Shown here piece after piece: positions 5,852-15,508 of a stretch of DNA of 64,000 bases. Each line of letters opens with the position of its first letter. Within the stretch, counting starts at the first letter, position 1. The notes below the pieces were generated by a model. The model made no database searches, had not been told where the DNA came from, and saw nothing but the letters and a program-made list of their open reading frames with translations. The stretch comes from DASSKK01 sp035690495 (GTDB lineage Bacteria > Actinomycetota > Actinomycetes > Propionibacteriales > Nocardioidaceae): positions 1 to 64,000 of the forward strand of contig DASSKK010000071.1 of NCBI GenBank assembly GCA_035690495.1, given 5' to 3'. The position numbers were made by a program, and so were the translations under genes.

Positions 5852-7519
5852 ATGCGCACCCGCCTCGGCCTGCTCTCGTCGGCGCTCGCGCTGGCCGCGG
5901 CTGCGACACTCGGCTCCGGCGGCGCGACCGCCGCCACCCTCCCCTCGCAGGCTCCCCCGCAGGCGACGCTCGGCGGCCACCACGACTCCGGGTCCGCCCA
6001 TGGCCACCTGCTCGGCCGCGACCTCGGCTCGCGGCCGAAGGCCCGCCAGGCTCTGGCCCGCGCCCACCAGGCGTTCGCTCACCCGGACAAGACGGCTCCG
6101 GACGGGGGCTCCGCCAACGCCGGCCACGACGCGACGATGGTGCTGCGCGACCTGTCCCTGCGCGCCGGCACCCTGCACGGCGCCGCCCGCGCGCGGGCCG
6201 AGCAGATCCTGGCCCGGCCGACCGACGCCGGCACCGACGGCGACGGCATCGGCGTGAAGTACCACGGCCACGAGGCCACCCCGGTCTGCTCGGAGCACGT
6301 GTGCGTGCACTACGTGGCCTCCGGCCCGTCGGCCTCCACGCAGGCCCAGGTGCAGCTGACCGACACGGTCTTCGAGCACGTCTGGAGCACCGAGGTCGAC
6401 CAGATGGGCTACCTGCCGCCGCGGTCGGACCTCAGCTCCCCCGACCACGGTCCGGACGGCCGCCTCGACGTGTACCTCGCCGAGATCGGCGACAAGGGCT
6501 ACTACGGCTACTGCACCAGCGACGACCCGGCACGACGTACCCACCATGCGGTGTCCGCCTACTGCGTGGTCGACAACGACTTCTCGGCCGAGGAGTTCCC
6601 CGGCGACCCGCTGACCAGCCTGCGGGTCACCGCGGCGCACGAGTTCTTCCATGCCGTCCAGTTCTCCTACGACTGGGTGGAGGACCGCTGGTTCATGGAG
6701 ACCACCGCGACGTGGATGGAGAGCCAGGTCTACCCCGGACTGCACGACAACCTGCAGTTCCTCGAGTCCGGGCCGCTCGGGCACCCCGGCATCTCGCTGG
6801 ACTACTTCGACCCGGTGCGCGACGACCCGGGCTACTACGCGCAGTACGGCGGCTGGATCTGGTGGACGTTCCTCGCCGAGCAGCTCGGCACCCACGCCCA
6901 TCCGGACGGCTCGATCGTGCACGACATCTGGAACCGCGCCGCCAACACTCCGGGCGCGCCCGGCGACTACTCGCTGACCGCGATGCGCTCCGCGCTGCAC
7001 CACCGGGACCTGGACTTCACCGCGCTGTTCGCCAAGTTCGGAGCCGTGGACCGGTTCGCGCACCGCTGGTACGCGCTCGGCCACCGCTATCCCAACGCAC
7101 CGCTCGCGCACCGTTTCCGGCTGAGCAAACGGCACCCCTCGACCAAGACGGTCAAGGCGACGATGTACCACCTGGGCAGCCTGACCGTCCGGTTCACCCC
7201 CGGCACGTCGCTGCGCGGGCATCACCGGCTGCGCGTGCACGTCAACCTGCCGGCCAGCCGCCGCGGATCGGCCGCCACGCTTGTCGTGCACGCACGCAAC
7301 GGCCACATCTGGCTGCGCCCGGTGACGCTGGACAAGCACGGCAACGGCGACCGGACGGTGAACTTCACCCGGTCGAGGACCCGATTCATCGAGCTGACCC
7401 TCACCGACGCGAGCACCCGGATGGACTGCACCCCTCCGACCGACTCATGGCTGTCCTGCGACGGGACGCCGCGCGACGACGGACTGACCTACGCGTTCTC
7501 GGCCAAGGCCACCGGCTAA
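5852..7519 (+). CDS. Secreted HExxH metalloprotease, MXAN_6640-like
   Basis: A 555-residue exported protein. A signal peptide (MRTRLGLLSSALALAAAATL, cleavage after about residue 27) is followed by a His/Ala-rich propeptide-like region to about residue 120. The catalytic region contains AAHEFFHAVQ (about residue 270), a zinc HExxH, and a downstream WFMETTATWMES with a Glu that may be the third ligand. Four Cys in the N-terminal half and two near the C-terminus suggest disulfides outside the cell. The C-terminal 130 residues look like a beta-sandwich. I recall this architecture from the MXAN_6640 family of putative metalloproteases; substrate is unknown. AGGGGG precedes the ATG. Confidence 0.75.
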   Translation: MRTRLGLLSSALALAAAATLGSGGATAATLPSQAPPQATLGGHHDSGSAHGHLLGRDLGSRPKARQALARAHQAFAHPDKTAPDGGSANAGHDATMVLRDLSLRAGTLHGAARARAEQILARPTDAGTDGDGIGVKYHGHEATPVCSEHVCVHYVASGPSASTQAQVQLTDTVFEHVWSTEVDQMGYLPPRSDLSSPDHGPDGRLDVYLAEIGDKGYYGYCTSDDPARRTHHAVSAYCVVDNDFSAEEFPGDPLTSLRVTAAHEFFHAVQFSYDWVEDRWFMETTATWMESQVYPGLHDNLQFLESGPLGHPGISLDYFDPVRDDPGYYAQYGGWIWWTFLAEQLGTHAHPDGSIVHDIWNRAANTPGAPGDYSLTAMRSALHHRDLDFTALFAKFGAVDRFAHRWYALGHRYPNAPLAHRFRLSKRHPSTKTVKATMYHLGSLTVRFTPGTSLRGHHRLRVHVNLPASRRGSAATLVVHARNGHIWLRPVTLDKHGNGDRTVNFTRSRTRFIELTLTDASTRMDCTPPTDSWLSCDGTPRDDGLTYAFSAKATG

Positions 7520-7559
7520 GTCTCCTGCCGGCCACCGTCCGCCGGGCCTTCCCGGGGGT

Positions 7560-8306
7560 TTAGCTCAGCTGCACCACGAGCAGCGGGCCGCCGTCGTAGC
7601 GACCGCCGTCGATGGCGACCACCGTCCCGTCCGCGTAGGCGATCGGCGCCTGGATCTGCTCCGACGGCACCCCGATCAGCGAGCCGATGATGGAGTGCCC
7701 GTGCACCACGCAGTCGCCTCCGAACGTGGAGAGCATGTCCTGGGCGGCCCGACGACCGTCCGCGCCCGCGAAGTCGTGGCGGCCTGTCAGCGACGCGAAC
7801 ACCTCCCAGTGCGCCTCGGCGTCGTCGTCGGCCAAGAGCTCGCTGACGGCCGCGTTCACCTCCGCCACGGAGGAGCCCCACTCGAGGTAGTCGGTGGTGT
7901 CGGAGTGCATCAGCAGGTACCCCTCCGCACGGCCGATCACCGGCAGCCCACGCACCCAGGCGATGTCCTCGGCCTCCAGCGCGTCCTGGTCCGAGGTCAG
8001 GCCCCCGTTGATCTCCCACACCTCGCCGAACCGGCTGTCGGGAAACAGCTTGCGACCGACCAGCAGCGCCTCGTGGTTGCCCATCAGCACGTGCACGCTG
8101 CCGGGAGCCTGCTGCTGCAGGGCGCGCAGCAGCCGCAGTACGCCGATGCCGTCCGGCCCGCGGTCGGTCAGGTCGCCGAGCACCCACAGCTGGGCGTCGT
8201 CTCCGGTCCAGGCGTCCGCGTCGTCGATCAGCCCGGCCCGACGCAGCGAGGCGCGCAGGTCGTCGAGATGGCCGTGGATGTCGCTGACCACGAACAGGGA
8301 TCCCAT
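7560..8306 (-). CDS. Calcineurin-like metallophosphatase
   Basis: A 248-residue metallophosphoesterase with the motif series DIHGH (residue 9 onwards), GDLTDRG, GNHE, a mid His in LLMHSDT and VVHGHS near the C-terminus. GDxxDRG with GNHE is the pattern of Ser/Thr protein phosphatases and of diadenosine tetraphosphatase (ApaH-like) enzymes, so it could act on phosphoprotein or Ap4A. ATG at 8306 is chosen because the family begins a few residues before the DxH motif. It is convergent with the metalloprotease and divergent from the large secreted protein. Confidence 0.85.
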   Translation of the reverse strand: MGSLFVVSDIHGHLDDLRASLRRAGLIDDADAWTGDDAQLWVLGDLTDRGPDGIGVLRLLRALQQQAPGSVHVLMGNHEALLVGRKLFPDSRFGEVWEINGGLTSDQDALEAEDIAWVRGLPVIGRAEGYLLMHSDTTDYLEWGSSVAEVNAAVSELLADDDAEAHWEVFASLTGRHDFAGADGRRAAQDMLSTFGGDCVVHGHSIIGSLIGVPSEQIQAPIAYADGTVVAIDGGRYDGGPLLVVQLS

Positions 8307-8457
8307 CGCGCCATCCTCGCAGGTGGTCGGCGCCCCTTCACAAATCGGGCGGAGCGGGTCTAGTTTCATCTCGGCCGAAGACCTCGGCCCTCGTCATCGA
8401 GGACTCGATCTGCGCCTCGCTGCCTGTCTCGGATCAACTGTTCGGGAGGTAAAGCAG

Positions 8458-10269
8458 ATGACTCTATCCACCACCCGCCGCCGGCGACTCTCGGCCGTAC
8501 TCGCGTCCGCAGCGATCCTGGTCGCGCCGCTCGGGGTCGCCGCAGCAGCCACGTCCGCGACCGCGGACGACCACGACACCCACCACGGGGAGGTCCGGCC
8601 CTACGAGCCCGGCCCCGACGAGGGAGGCGGCCCCGACGCGCACGTGCCGAAGGGCAACGGCCCGTCCCGGGTGCCCGCCGCCCACGTCCCGCAGGTCGAC
8701 GCGCTGCCCGTCACCGGAGCAGCCTCCGGGGTCCGCGCCCGCATCGACGGGCTGACGATGAAGGACCAGCGCCTCTCCAACGGCGGCAACTCCTTCTCGA
8801 TCGAGCCGCCCGACCAGGGCCTGTGCACGGGAAACGGCTACGTGATCGAGGCCGTCAACAACGTCTTCGCCGTCTACAAGGGCGGCTCCATGGTCGGCGG
8901 CCCGCAGTCCCTCGACCCGTTCTGGAACAACGGCACCGCCGAGATCGACAGGAGCAACGCGCCGGACTACGTCTACGGGCCCTTCATCTCCGACCCGAAG
9001 TGCTACTACGACCCGGCGCTGGACCGGTTCTTCATGACCGAGCTGCAGCTGTCCGTCGACCCGGCCACCGGCGCGTTCACGGGCCACAGCTCGGAGCGGA
9101 TCGCGGTGAGCAAGACCTCGACGCCGAGCACGGACTCCAGCGACTGGTACCTCTACTCGCTGGACACCACCAACAACGGCAAGGGCGGCACCCCGAAGCA
9201 CACGGGTTGCCCGTGCTTCGGCGACCAGCCGCTGATCGGCGCGGACCGGTACGGCTTCTACGTCTCTACGAACGAGTTCTCGATCCTCGGGCCGAACTTC
9301 AACGGCGCGCAGATCTACGCCTTCGACAAGACCGCGCTCGCGCAGGCCTACACGAAGCGGGACAAGAGGCGCAACGGCCTGCACGTGCAGCGCATCGAGA
9401 GCAACGGCACGCCGCTGGAAGAGGGCACGGCGTACTCCGTGCAGCCGGCCACCTCGCCGACCGCTGACCAGTGGTCGGACGCCGCGAACGGCACGGAGTA
9501 CTTCCTGTCCTCGCTGGAGTTCACCGGCGGGCTCGACAACCGGATCGCGACGTGGGCGCTGACCAACACCGCCTCGCTGACCACCGACAGCCCGGACGCG
9601 CATCTGTCCTACGGCGTGGTGCACTCCGAGGTGTACGGCGAGGTGCCCGAGGGCGTCGCGCAGAAGGCCGGCCCCACCCCGCAGGCCGACGCCTTGAAGA
9701 CAGACGAGGAGGAGATCGCGGCCAACGACGACCGGATGAACCAGGTCGTCTTCGCCGACGGCCAGCTGTGGTCCGGGTTGAACACCGCGGTGCGGACCCC
9801 GACCGGGCCGACCACCGTGGGGATCGCCTACTTCGTGGTGACCCCGTCCGTCACTCCGCAGGGAATGGCTCAGGGGACCATGGCGAACCAGGGCTACGTC
9901 GCGCCGCAGGGTGACCAGAACAGTGTGATCTTCCCGTCCATCGGGGTCACCCCGGGGGGCTCGGCGGTGATGGTGTTCACGCTGACCGGGCTCGACTACT
10001 ACCCGAGCGCAGCGATGGTGCACCTGGACCCGACCGGTCGGCTCACCTCGGACATCGAGGTGCTCGCCGCGGGCGCCGTGCCCGACGACGGGTTCACCGG
10101 CTACCCCGCCTACGCCGGCGACGGCGTCGGCCGCTGGGGCGACTACTCGGCAGCCGTGGCCGACGGGTCCGGCAACGTCTGGGTCGCCACGGAGTACATC
10201 CCCGGCACGTTCGGCTACCCCGAGTTCATCGCGAACTGGGGCACCTACCTCGCCCAGGTCGCGCCATGA
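8458..10269 (+). CDS. Large secreted protein, unknown function
   Basis: A 603-residue exported protein. The signal peptide (arginine cluster at residues 7-10, hydrophobic core, AAA-A sites near residues 28-34) is followed by an acidic, Pro/Gly-rich spacer to about residue 75. The rest is rich in Gly, Asp and aromatic residues in repeating short strands (for example PPDQGLC, GDQPLIG, GRWGDYSA), which looks like a beta-propeller of the sialidase-like kind. Four to five Cys in the first half may pair outside the cell. I know no function. GGGAGG eight bases before the ATG supports the start. It stands alone between two leftward genes. Confidence 0.7.
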   Translation: MTLSTTRRRRLSAVLASAAILVAPLGVAAAATSATADDHDTHHGEVRPYEPGPDEGGGPDAHVPKGNGPSRVPAAHVPQVDALPVTGAASGVRARIDGLTMKDQRLSNGGNSFSIEPPDQGLCTGNGYVIEAVNNVFAVYKGGSMVGGPQSLDPFWNNGTAEIDRSNAPDYVYGPFISDPKCYYDPALDRFFMTELQLSVDPATGAFTGHSSERIAVSKTSTPSTDSSDWYLYSLDTTNNGKGGTPKHTGCPCFGDQPLIGADRYGFYVSTNEFSILGPNFNGAQIYAFDKTALAQAYTKRDKRRNGLHVQRIESNGTPLEEGTAYSVQPATSPTADQWSDAANGTEYFLSSLEFTGGLDNRIATWALTNTASLTTDSPDAHLSYGVVHSEVYGEVPEGVAQKAGPTPQADALKTDEEEIAANDDRMNQVVFADGQLWSGLNTAVRTPTGPTTVGIAYFVVTPSVTPQGMAQGTMANQGYVAPQGDQNSVIFPSIGVTPGGSAVMVFTLTGLDYYPSAAMVHLDPTGRLTSDIEVLAAGAVPDDGFTGYPAYAGDGVGRWGDYSAAVADGSGNVWVATEYIPGTFGYPEFIANWGTYLAQVAP

Positions 10270-10286
10270 CCCGGTAGCGACTGGGC

Positions 10287-12311
10287 TCAGCCGGCGAGGC
10301 GGCGCAGCGCGCCCAGGGCGACCTCGCGGTCGGTCGTCGACCACATCGGCGGCAACGACGCGCGCAGGAAGCCGCCGTACCTGGCGGTGACCAGCCGCGG
10401 ATCCAGCACCGCCACCACGCCGCGGTCCGTGGTGGTGCGGATCAGCCGGCCGGCGCCCTGGGCCAGCAGCAACGCGGCATGGGTGGCGGCGACGGCCATG
10501 AAGCCGTTGCGACCGGCCCGGTCCGCGGCGCGCTGGCGTGCCGACATCAGCGGGTCGTCCGGGCGCGGGAACGGGATCCGGTCGATGATCACCAACCGGC
10601 AGGTGTCGCCGGGCACGTCGAGGCCCTGCCACAGGCTGAGCGTGCCGAACAGGCAGCAGTGCGGGTCCTCGACGAACAGCCTGGCCAGCTCGGGCAGCTG
10701 AGCGTCGCCCTGGGCGAGCACGGTCAGGTGCGGCAGCCGCTCCCTGGCCGCCTCGGCGGCGGCTTCGGCCGCGCGGCGGGAGGAGAACAGTCCGAGGGTG
10801 CGGCCCTCGGCGGCGTCGACCAGGTCCACGATCTCGTCGAGCTGGGCGTCGACGGGGCCGTCGCGGCCGGGCGGCGGCAGGTGGGAGGCGACGTACAGGA
10901 TCGCCTGGCTGCGGTAGTCGAACGGCGACCCGACGTCGATGCCGCGCCACGGCTCGTCGTCCTCCGACTCGGGGTCGGGCTCGGTGACCGGCTCTGCGGC
11001 CGCGCCGGTGGACGGCTCGTCGATGCTGTGGTCGACCCGCTCGGAGGGGCGCAACCCGACCGAGGTGGCCAGCGCGTCGAAGTCGCCGCCGAGCATCAGG
11101 GTCGCCGAGGTGAGTACGGCGGTCTTCTCGGCGAGCAGCTTGTCGCGGATCGGGCCCCAGACCTGCAGCGGGGCCACGTGCAGCCTCGACACGGCAGAGC
11201 CTCCGCCACGACCTTGGGCCTCGGACAGCCACAGCACGTCCGACTCGCGAGCGGCGGCCATCCGCTCGGCGGTGGCGAAGATCTCCTGCACCCAGCCGTG
11301 CGCCTGGGTCAGGCCGGCGTCGGGCTCGTCGCCCGGCGACTCCTTCGGGAACGCGGAGACCAGTCGGCGCGAGGCGTCCCGCACCAGCGCCAGCGCGTCC
11401 GCGAGCGCCTCGGGAAGCGCGTCGATCCGGCCGGGCGGCGAGTCGTCATAGGCGAGCCGGAGCGCGTCGGCAGCGTCGGAGAGGTCGTCGGCGGACGTGT
11501 CCTCGACGTGCTTCTGGCTCCGGGTGGCGGCGCGCTGCACGTCGGACACCGACAGCTCGTCGGTCGCCGCCTGGGTGACCCGCGCGGTCAGCTCATGGGC
11601 CTCGTCGACGACCACCACGTCGTACTCCGGGATCATCGGCACTCCCTCGATGGCGTCGATCGCCAGCAGCGAGTGGTTGGTCACGACGAGCTGGGACTCG
11701 GCGGCCCGATGCTTGGCGTTCTCGGCGAAGCACTCCCCGGCGAACGGGCACTTGGTCGCGCCCAGGCACTCGCGGTGGGTGACCGAGACCTGTCGCCAGA
11801 CCCGGTCGGTGTGCCGTGGCGCGGAGTCGCGGTCGCCGCTGCCGCCCTGCGTGGCCTGCTCCTCCGCCCACTCGCGCAGGGCGACCACCTCCGCGCCCAT
11901 CGAGCCCTCCGGCAGGTCGACGAGCGTGCCCTGGTCGTCGGGGACGCCTTCGCGGACGCGGTGCAGGCAGGCGTAGTTGGACCGGCCCTTGAGCACGGCG
12001 TACGACGGCGCGGCCGGCAGCAGAGCCTTGACGGCCTCGACCAGCGCGGGGATGTCGCGGCGCACCAGCTGGTGCTGCAACGCCAGCGTCGCCGTCGCGA
12101 CCACCACCCGCCGGTGGTGCAGCAGCGCGGGAACGAGGTAGGCCAGCGACTTCCCGGTGCCGGTGCCGGCCTGCACGAGCAGGTGCTCGCCGTGCTCCAT
12201 CGCCCGTTCGACCGCCTCGGCCATCGCGATCTGGCCGGGCCGCTCCTGCCCGCCGAGCGCGTCCACCGCCGCGGCCAGCACGTCGCGCACGCTCGGACCG
12301 GCTTGGGTCAT
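10287..12311 (-). CDS. dinG: DinG-family ATP-dependent helicase
   Basis: About 674 residues, superfamily 2 XPD/DinG type. Walker A is QAGTGTGKS (about residue 48), the DEAH box is VVVVDEAHELT, and motif VI is QGAGRLIR near the C-terminus. Four cysteines between motif Ia and the DEAH box (NYAC, then ECLGATKCPFAGEC) are placed as the ligands of a 4Fe-4S cluster. DinG helicases unwind 5' to 3' and resolve R-loops or replication conflicts. Two starts are possible, ATG at 12311 and GTG at 12323; neither has a good ribosome-binding site. No LexA box was seen upstream. It lies 54 bases downstream of the molybdenum hydroxylase operon. Confidence 0.92.
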   Translation of the reverse strand: MTQAGPSVRDVLAAAVDALGGQERPGQIAMAEAVERAMEHGEHLLVQAGTGTGKSLAYLVPALLHHRRVVVATATLALQHQLVRRDIPALVEAVKALLPAAPSYAVLKGRSNYACLHRVREGVPDDQGTLVDLPEGSMGAEVVALREWAEEQATQGGSGDRDSAPRHTDRVWRQVSVTHRECLGATKCPFAGECFAENAKHRAAESQLVVTNHSLLAIDAIEGVPMIPEYDVVVVDEAHELTARVTQAATDELSVSDVQRAATRSQKHVEDTSADDLSDAADALRLAYDDSPPGRIDALPEALADALALVRDASRRLVSAFPKESPGDEPDAGLTQAHGWVQEIFATAERMAAARESDVLWLSEAQGRGGGSAVSRLHVAPLQVWGPIRDKLLAEKTAVLTSATLMLGGDFDALATSVGLRPSERVDHSIDEPSTGAAAEPVTEPDPESEDDEPWRGIDVGSPFDYRSQAILYVASHLPPPGRDGPVDAQLDEIVDLVDAAEGRTLGLFSSRRAAEAAAEAARERLPHLTVLAQGDAQLPELARLFVEDPHCCLFGTLSLWQGLDVPGDTCRLVIIDRIPFPRPDDPLMSARQRAADRAGRNGFMAVAATHAALLLAQGAGRLIRTTTDRGVVAVLDPRLVTARYGGFLRASLPPMWSTTDREVALGALRRLAG

Positions 12312-12365
12312 GGGTAGGGGCACCGCAGCACCCTAGCCGCCGGCTCCCCCGAGCCGGCAGAGCGC

Positions 12366-14453
12366 TCAGGCGAGCAGCTTGTCGGGGGTGATCGGCAGGT
12401 CGCGGACCCGGATCCCGGTGGCGTTGTGCACCGCGTTGGCCACCGCCGCCGGGGTGCCGACGATGCCGATCTCGCCGATCCCCTTCGCGCCGAGCGCGTT
12501 GGCATGCTCGTCGGGATGGTCCAGCCAGGTGGCCTCGATGTCGCCGATGTCGGCGTGCGCGGGGACGTGGTACTGCGCGAGGTCGTGGTTGACCACGTGC
12601 CCGAAGCGGTGGTCGAGCACGCTCTCCTCGAACAGCGCCATCGACAACCCGAACGTCATGCCCCCGATGAGCTGCGACCGGGCGGTCCGCGGGTTGACGA
12701 TCCGGCCGGCCGAGAACACCCCGAGCATCCGCGGGATCCGCACCTCCCGGGTGTCGACGTGCACGCGGGCCTCGACGAACACCGCGCCGAAGGAGTGCGC
12801 GGCGTAGTCGGCGCGGTCGGGGTGCTCGGGCATCTCCGCGCGGGTCACGGCCCCCTGGTCGGGGTCCTTGCCGTGCTCGTCGCGGAACGCGCGGGCCGCG
12901 GCCACCACGGTCGAGCCCCAGGACGCGATCCCGGACGAACCGCCCTCGACGGTGGCGTACGGCAGGTCGGTGTCGCCGATCGACAGGTCGATCTCCTCCA
13001 TCGGGCGTTCGAGGGCGTCCGCGGCGATCTGGCTGAGGGCGGTCCAGGTGCCGGTGCCGATGTCCGCGGCGCCGATGCGCACGGCGTACCTCCCGTCGCG
13101 GTAGCCGATCTCGGCGACCGAACCCGGCATCGTGTAGGCGGGGTACGTCGACGCGGCGACCCCGAGCCCGACCAGCCAGGACCCCTCGCGGCGGGTCCCC
13201 GCGCCTGCCCTGGCGTCCCAGCCGAACCTCTCCGCACCGGTGCGCAGGCACTCCACCAGGTGCCTTCCCGACCAGGGCTTTCCCGACTCGGGGTCGACGT
13301 CCGGCTCGTTGCGCATGCGCAGCTCGATCGGGTCCAGCCCGCACGCGTGGGCCAGCTCGTCGACCGCGGACTCCAGCGCGTACATCCCGGGCGCCTCGCC
13401 GGGTGCCCGCATCCACGACGGCACGGGTACGTCGAGGGCAGCCAGCCGGTGGGTGGTGCGCCGGTTCGGCGCGGCGTACATCATCCGGCTGCACGTCGCG
13501 GTCTGCTCGGCGAACTCCTTGATCCGCGAGGTCTGCTCGACCGCGTCATGGCACAGGGCGGTCAGCCGGCCGTCCGCGTCGGCGGCCAGCCGCAGCCGAG
13601 AGATGGTCGGGGTGCGGTAGCCGGTCACCGCGAACATCTGCTGGCGCGTCACCGCGAGCTTCACCGGCCGCCCGCCGGCCAGCTGGGCGGCGAGCACCGC
13701 GAGCACGTTGTGGGCGTGGGGGCGCCCCTTGGAGCCGAACCCGCCCCCGACGTACGGCGAGACCACCCGCACCTGGGTGTCGAGCCCGAACACCCGCGCC
13801 AGCACGGCGCGTACCCCGTGCACGCTCTGGGTGGAGTCGTAGACGGTCAGCGTCGGACCCTCGCCGCCGGGACGCCAGACGGCGACGCTGGTGTGCGGCT
13901 CCAGCGGGTTGTTGTGCTCCATCGGGGTCTTGTAGGTCTCGTCGACGAGGACGTCGGCCTCCCCGATCGCCGCGAACACGTCTCCGATGTCCGTGTCGGT
14001 GTCGTAGGTGGGGTTCACCGAGTCCGGCGTGTAGACCTCGCCGTCCTCGCGCTCCAGCCGCGTGTCGTGCGGCTGCTCCTCGTAGTCGATCTCGACCAGG
14101 CTTGCGGCGTGCCTGGCGATCTCCTGGGTCTCGGCGACCACTCCCCCGATCAGCTCGCCGCGGAAGGCGACGTCCGCGCCCTGGCAGATCGCCAGCTCGC
14201 GGTCCTCGGTGTCGTCGAGCCGGCTGGCGTTGCGGTGGGTCAGCACCGCGATGACCCCCTCGGTCGCCTCGGCCGCGGTGCTGTCTATGCGGGTGATCGT
14301 GCCCCGGGCGATCGTGGCCTGCAGCGGGTGCAGGTAGGCCGCGTTCTCCAGGGGCTGCTCGAAGGCATACGCCGCGCGGCCGAGCACCTTCGCGGGGCCG
14401 TCGAGGCGCTGGAGGGACGTGCCGACCGACGAGGCCGGCGACATCTCGGTCAT
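12366..14453 (-). CDS. Molybdenum-binding subunit of aldehyde/xanthine dehydrogenase (PaoC-like)
   Basis: A 695-residue xanthine-oxidase-family large subunit that binds the molybdenum cofactor and carries out hydroxylation of aldehydes or N-heterocycles with water. It has the N-terminal hammerhead domain (residues about 20-130), the GGGFGSK cofactor loop (about residue 240), EMRAPGEAPGM-like sequence (WMRAPGEAPG) and the C-terminal catalytic Glu in GAKGIGEIGIVGTPAA. Size and the GxGEI motif match PaoC/YagR, the periplasmic aldehyde oxidoreductase of E. coli, but no export signal is seen here. The ATG overlaps the stop of the FAD subunit by four bases, so the subunits are translationally coupled. 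Confidence 0.92.
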   Translation of the reverse strand: MTEMSPASSVGTSLQRLDGPAKVLGRAAYAFEQPLENAAYLHPLQATIARGTITRIDSTAAEATEGVIAVLTHRNASRLDDTEDRELAICQGADVAFRGELIGGVVAETQEIARHAASLVEIDYEEQPHDTRLEREDGEVYTPDSVNPTYDTDTDIGDVFAAIGEADVLVDETYKTPMEHNNPLEPHTSVAVWRPGGEGPTLTVYDSTQSVHGVRAVLARVFGLDTQVRVVSPYVGGGFGSKGRPHAHNVLAVLAAQLAGGRPVKLAVTRQQMFAVTGYRTPTISRLRLAADADGRLTALCHDAVEQTSRIKEFAEQTATCSRMMYAAPNRRTTHRLAALDVPVPSWMRAPGEAPGMYALESAVDELAHACGLDPIELRMRNEPDVDPESGKPWSGRHLVECLRTGAERFGWDARAGAGTRREGSWLVGLGVAASTYPAYTMPGSVAEIGYRDGRYAVRIGAADIGTGTWTALSQIAADALERPMEEIDLSIGDTDLPYATVEGGSSGIASWGSTVVAAARAFRDEHGKDPDQGAVTRAEMPEHPDRADYAAHSFGAVFVEARVHVDTREVRIPRMLGVFSAGRIVNPRTARSQLIGGMTFGLSMALFEESVLDHRFGHVVNHDLAQYHVPAHADIGDIEATWLDHPDEHANALGAKGIGEIGIVGTPAAVANAVHNATGIRVRDLPITPDKLLA

Positions 14454-15508
14454 CGACGCGTCCCCTCGGACTCGGCTCCGCTATCTGCTGCCGAGAGCTC
14501 ACGCAGCACCGAGACGAGCGTGTTGCGCAGCAGCCCCACCTTGAACTCGTTGCCCTCGGTGAAGTCCCCCGCCGCCCCACCCACGGGACTGGCCTGCGCG
14601 AGCTCCGCGTCGGCCGCGTCCAGGAACGCCTGCTCCTGCGCCTCGGGATCGTCCGGGTCGAGAGCGACCCCGGCCAGCGCGTCCTCGGCGAGGTGTGCGC
14701 GCCACGGCTTGTGGGCGACGCCGCCGAAGGCGATCCTGGCCTCGCGCACGGTGCCGCCTTCCACGTCGAGCGAGGCCGCGACCGAGACCAGCGCGAAGGC
14801 GAACGAGGCTCGGTCGCGGACCTTGCGGTAGGTCGACTTGGCCCCCGACGGAGCGGGCAGCTCGACCGCGGTGATCAGGTCGCCGTGGGCCAGGACAGTG
14901 TCGCGGTCCGGCTCGTCGCCTGGCAGCCGGTGCAGGTCCACCACCGGGATGCGACGCTCACCGGCCGGGCCGAGCACCACGACCGTCGCGTCCAGGGCGG
15001 CCAGCGCCACGGCCATGTCGGAGGGGTGGACGGCCAGACAGCTCTCGGAGGCGCCGAAGATCGCGTGGTAGCGGGTGTACCCGCCGACCGCGGAGCAGCC
15101 GGAGCCGGGCTCGCGCTTGTTGCACGGTGTGGTCACGTCCTGGAAGTAGGCGCACCGGGTGCGCTGCAGCAGGTTGCCCGCCGTGGTCGCGGCGTTGCGG
15201 ATCTGTCCGGAGGCGCCGGCGAGCAGAGCCCGGGACAGCATCGGGTAGTCGCGGCGGACGACGGGGTGTGCCGCGAGGTCGGCGTTGGGCACGGTCGCAC
15301 CTATCCGCAGACCCCCGTCCTCGGAACGCTCGACCTCGCCGAGCGGGAGTCGGCGCACGTCGACGACCAGCGTGGGGGTGGCGACACCGAGGCGCAGGTG
15401 GTCGACGAGATTGGTGCCGCCGCCGAGGTAGGACGCATCGGGGTGCTCGGACAGCAGCGCGACCGCCTGGTTCGGGTCCTCGGCGGTCACGAGCTCGAAC
15501 GGTCTCAC
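14450..15508 (-). CDS. FAD-binding subunit of aldehyde/xanthine dehydrogenase
   Basis: A 352-residue medium subunit (CoxM/PaoB type) that passes electrons from the iron-sulfur subunit to FAD. The FAD-binding motifs YLGGGTNL (about residue 27) and TAGNLLQRTRC (about residue 116) are present, followed by four extra cysteines (RCAYF, PCNK, SGCS), as in the PaoB class that has its own 4Fe-4S cluster. The GTG start at 15508 overlaps the stop of the 2Fe-2S subunit, and its stop overlaps the start of the molybdenum subunit. The open frame runs upstream of 15508, but that part is the shadow of the neighbouring gene. Confidence 0.9.
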   Translation of the reverse strand: MRPFELVTAEDPNQAVALLSEHPDASYLGGGTNLVDHLRLGVATPTLVVDVRRLPLGEVERSEDGGLRIGATVPNADLAAHPVVRRDYPMLSRALLAGASGQIRNAATTAGNLLQRTRCAYFQDVTTPCNKREPGSGCSAVGGYTRYHAIFGASESCLAVHPSDMAVALAALDATVVVLGPAGERRIPVVDLHRLPGDEPDRDTVLAHGDLITAVELPAPSGAKSTYRKVRDRASFAFALVSVAASLDVEGGTVREARIAFGGVAHKPWRAHLAEDALAGVALDPDDPEAQEQAFLDAADAELAQASPVGGAAGDFTEGNEFKVGLLRNTLVSVLRELSAADSGAESEGTRR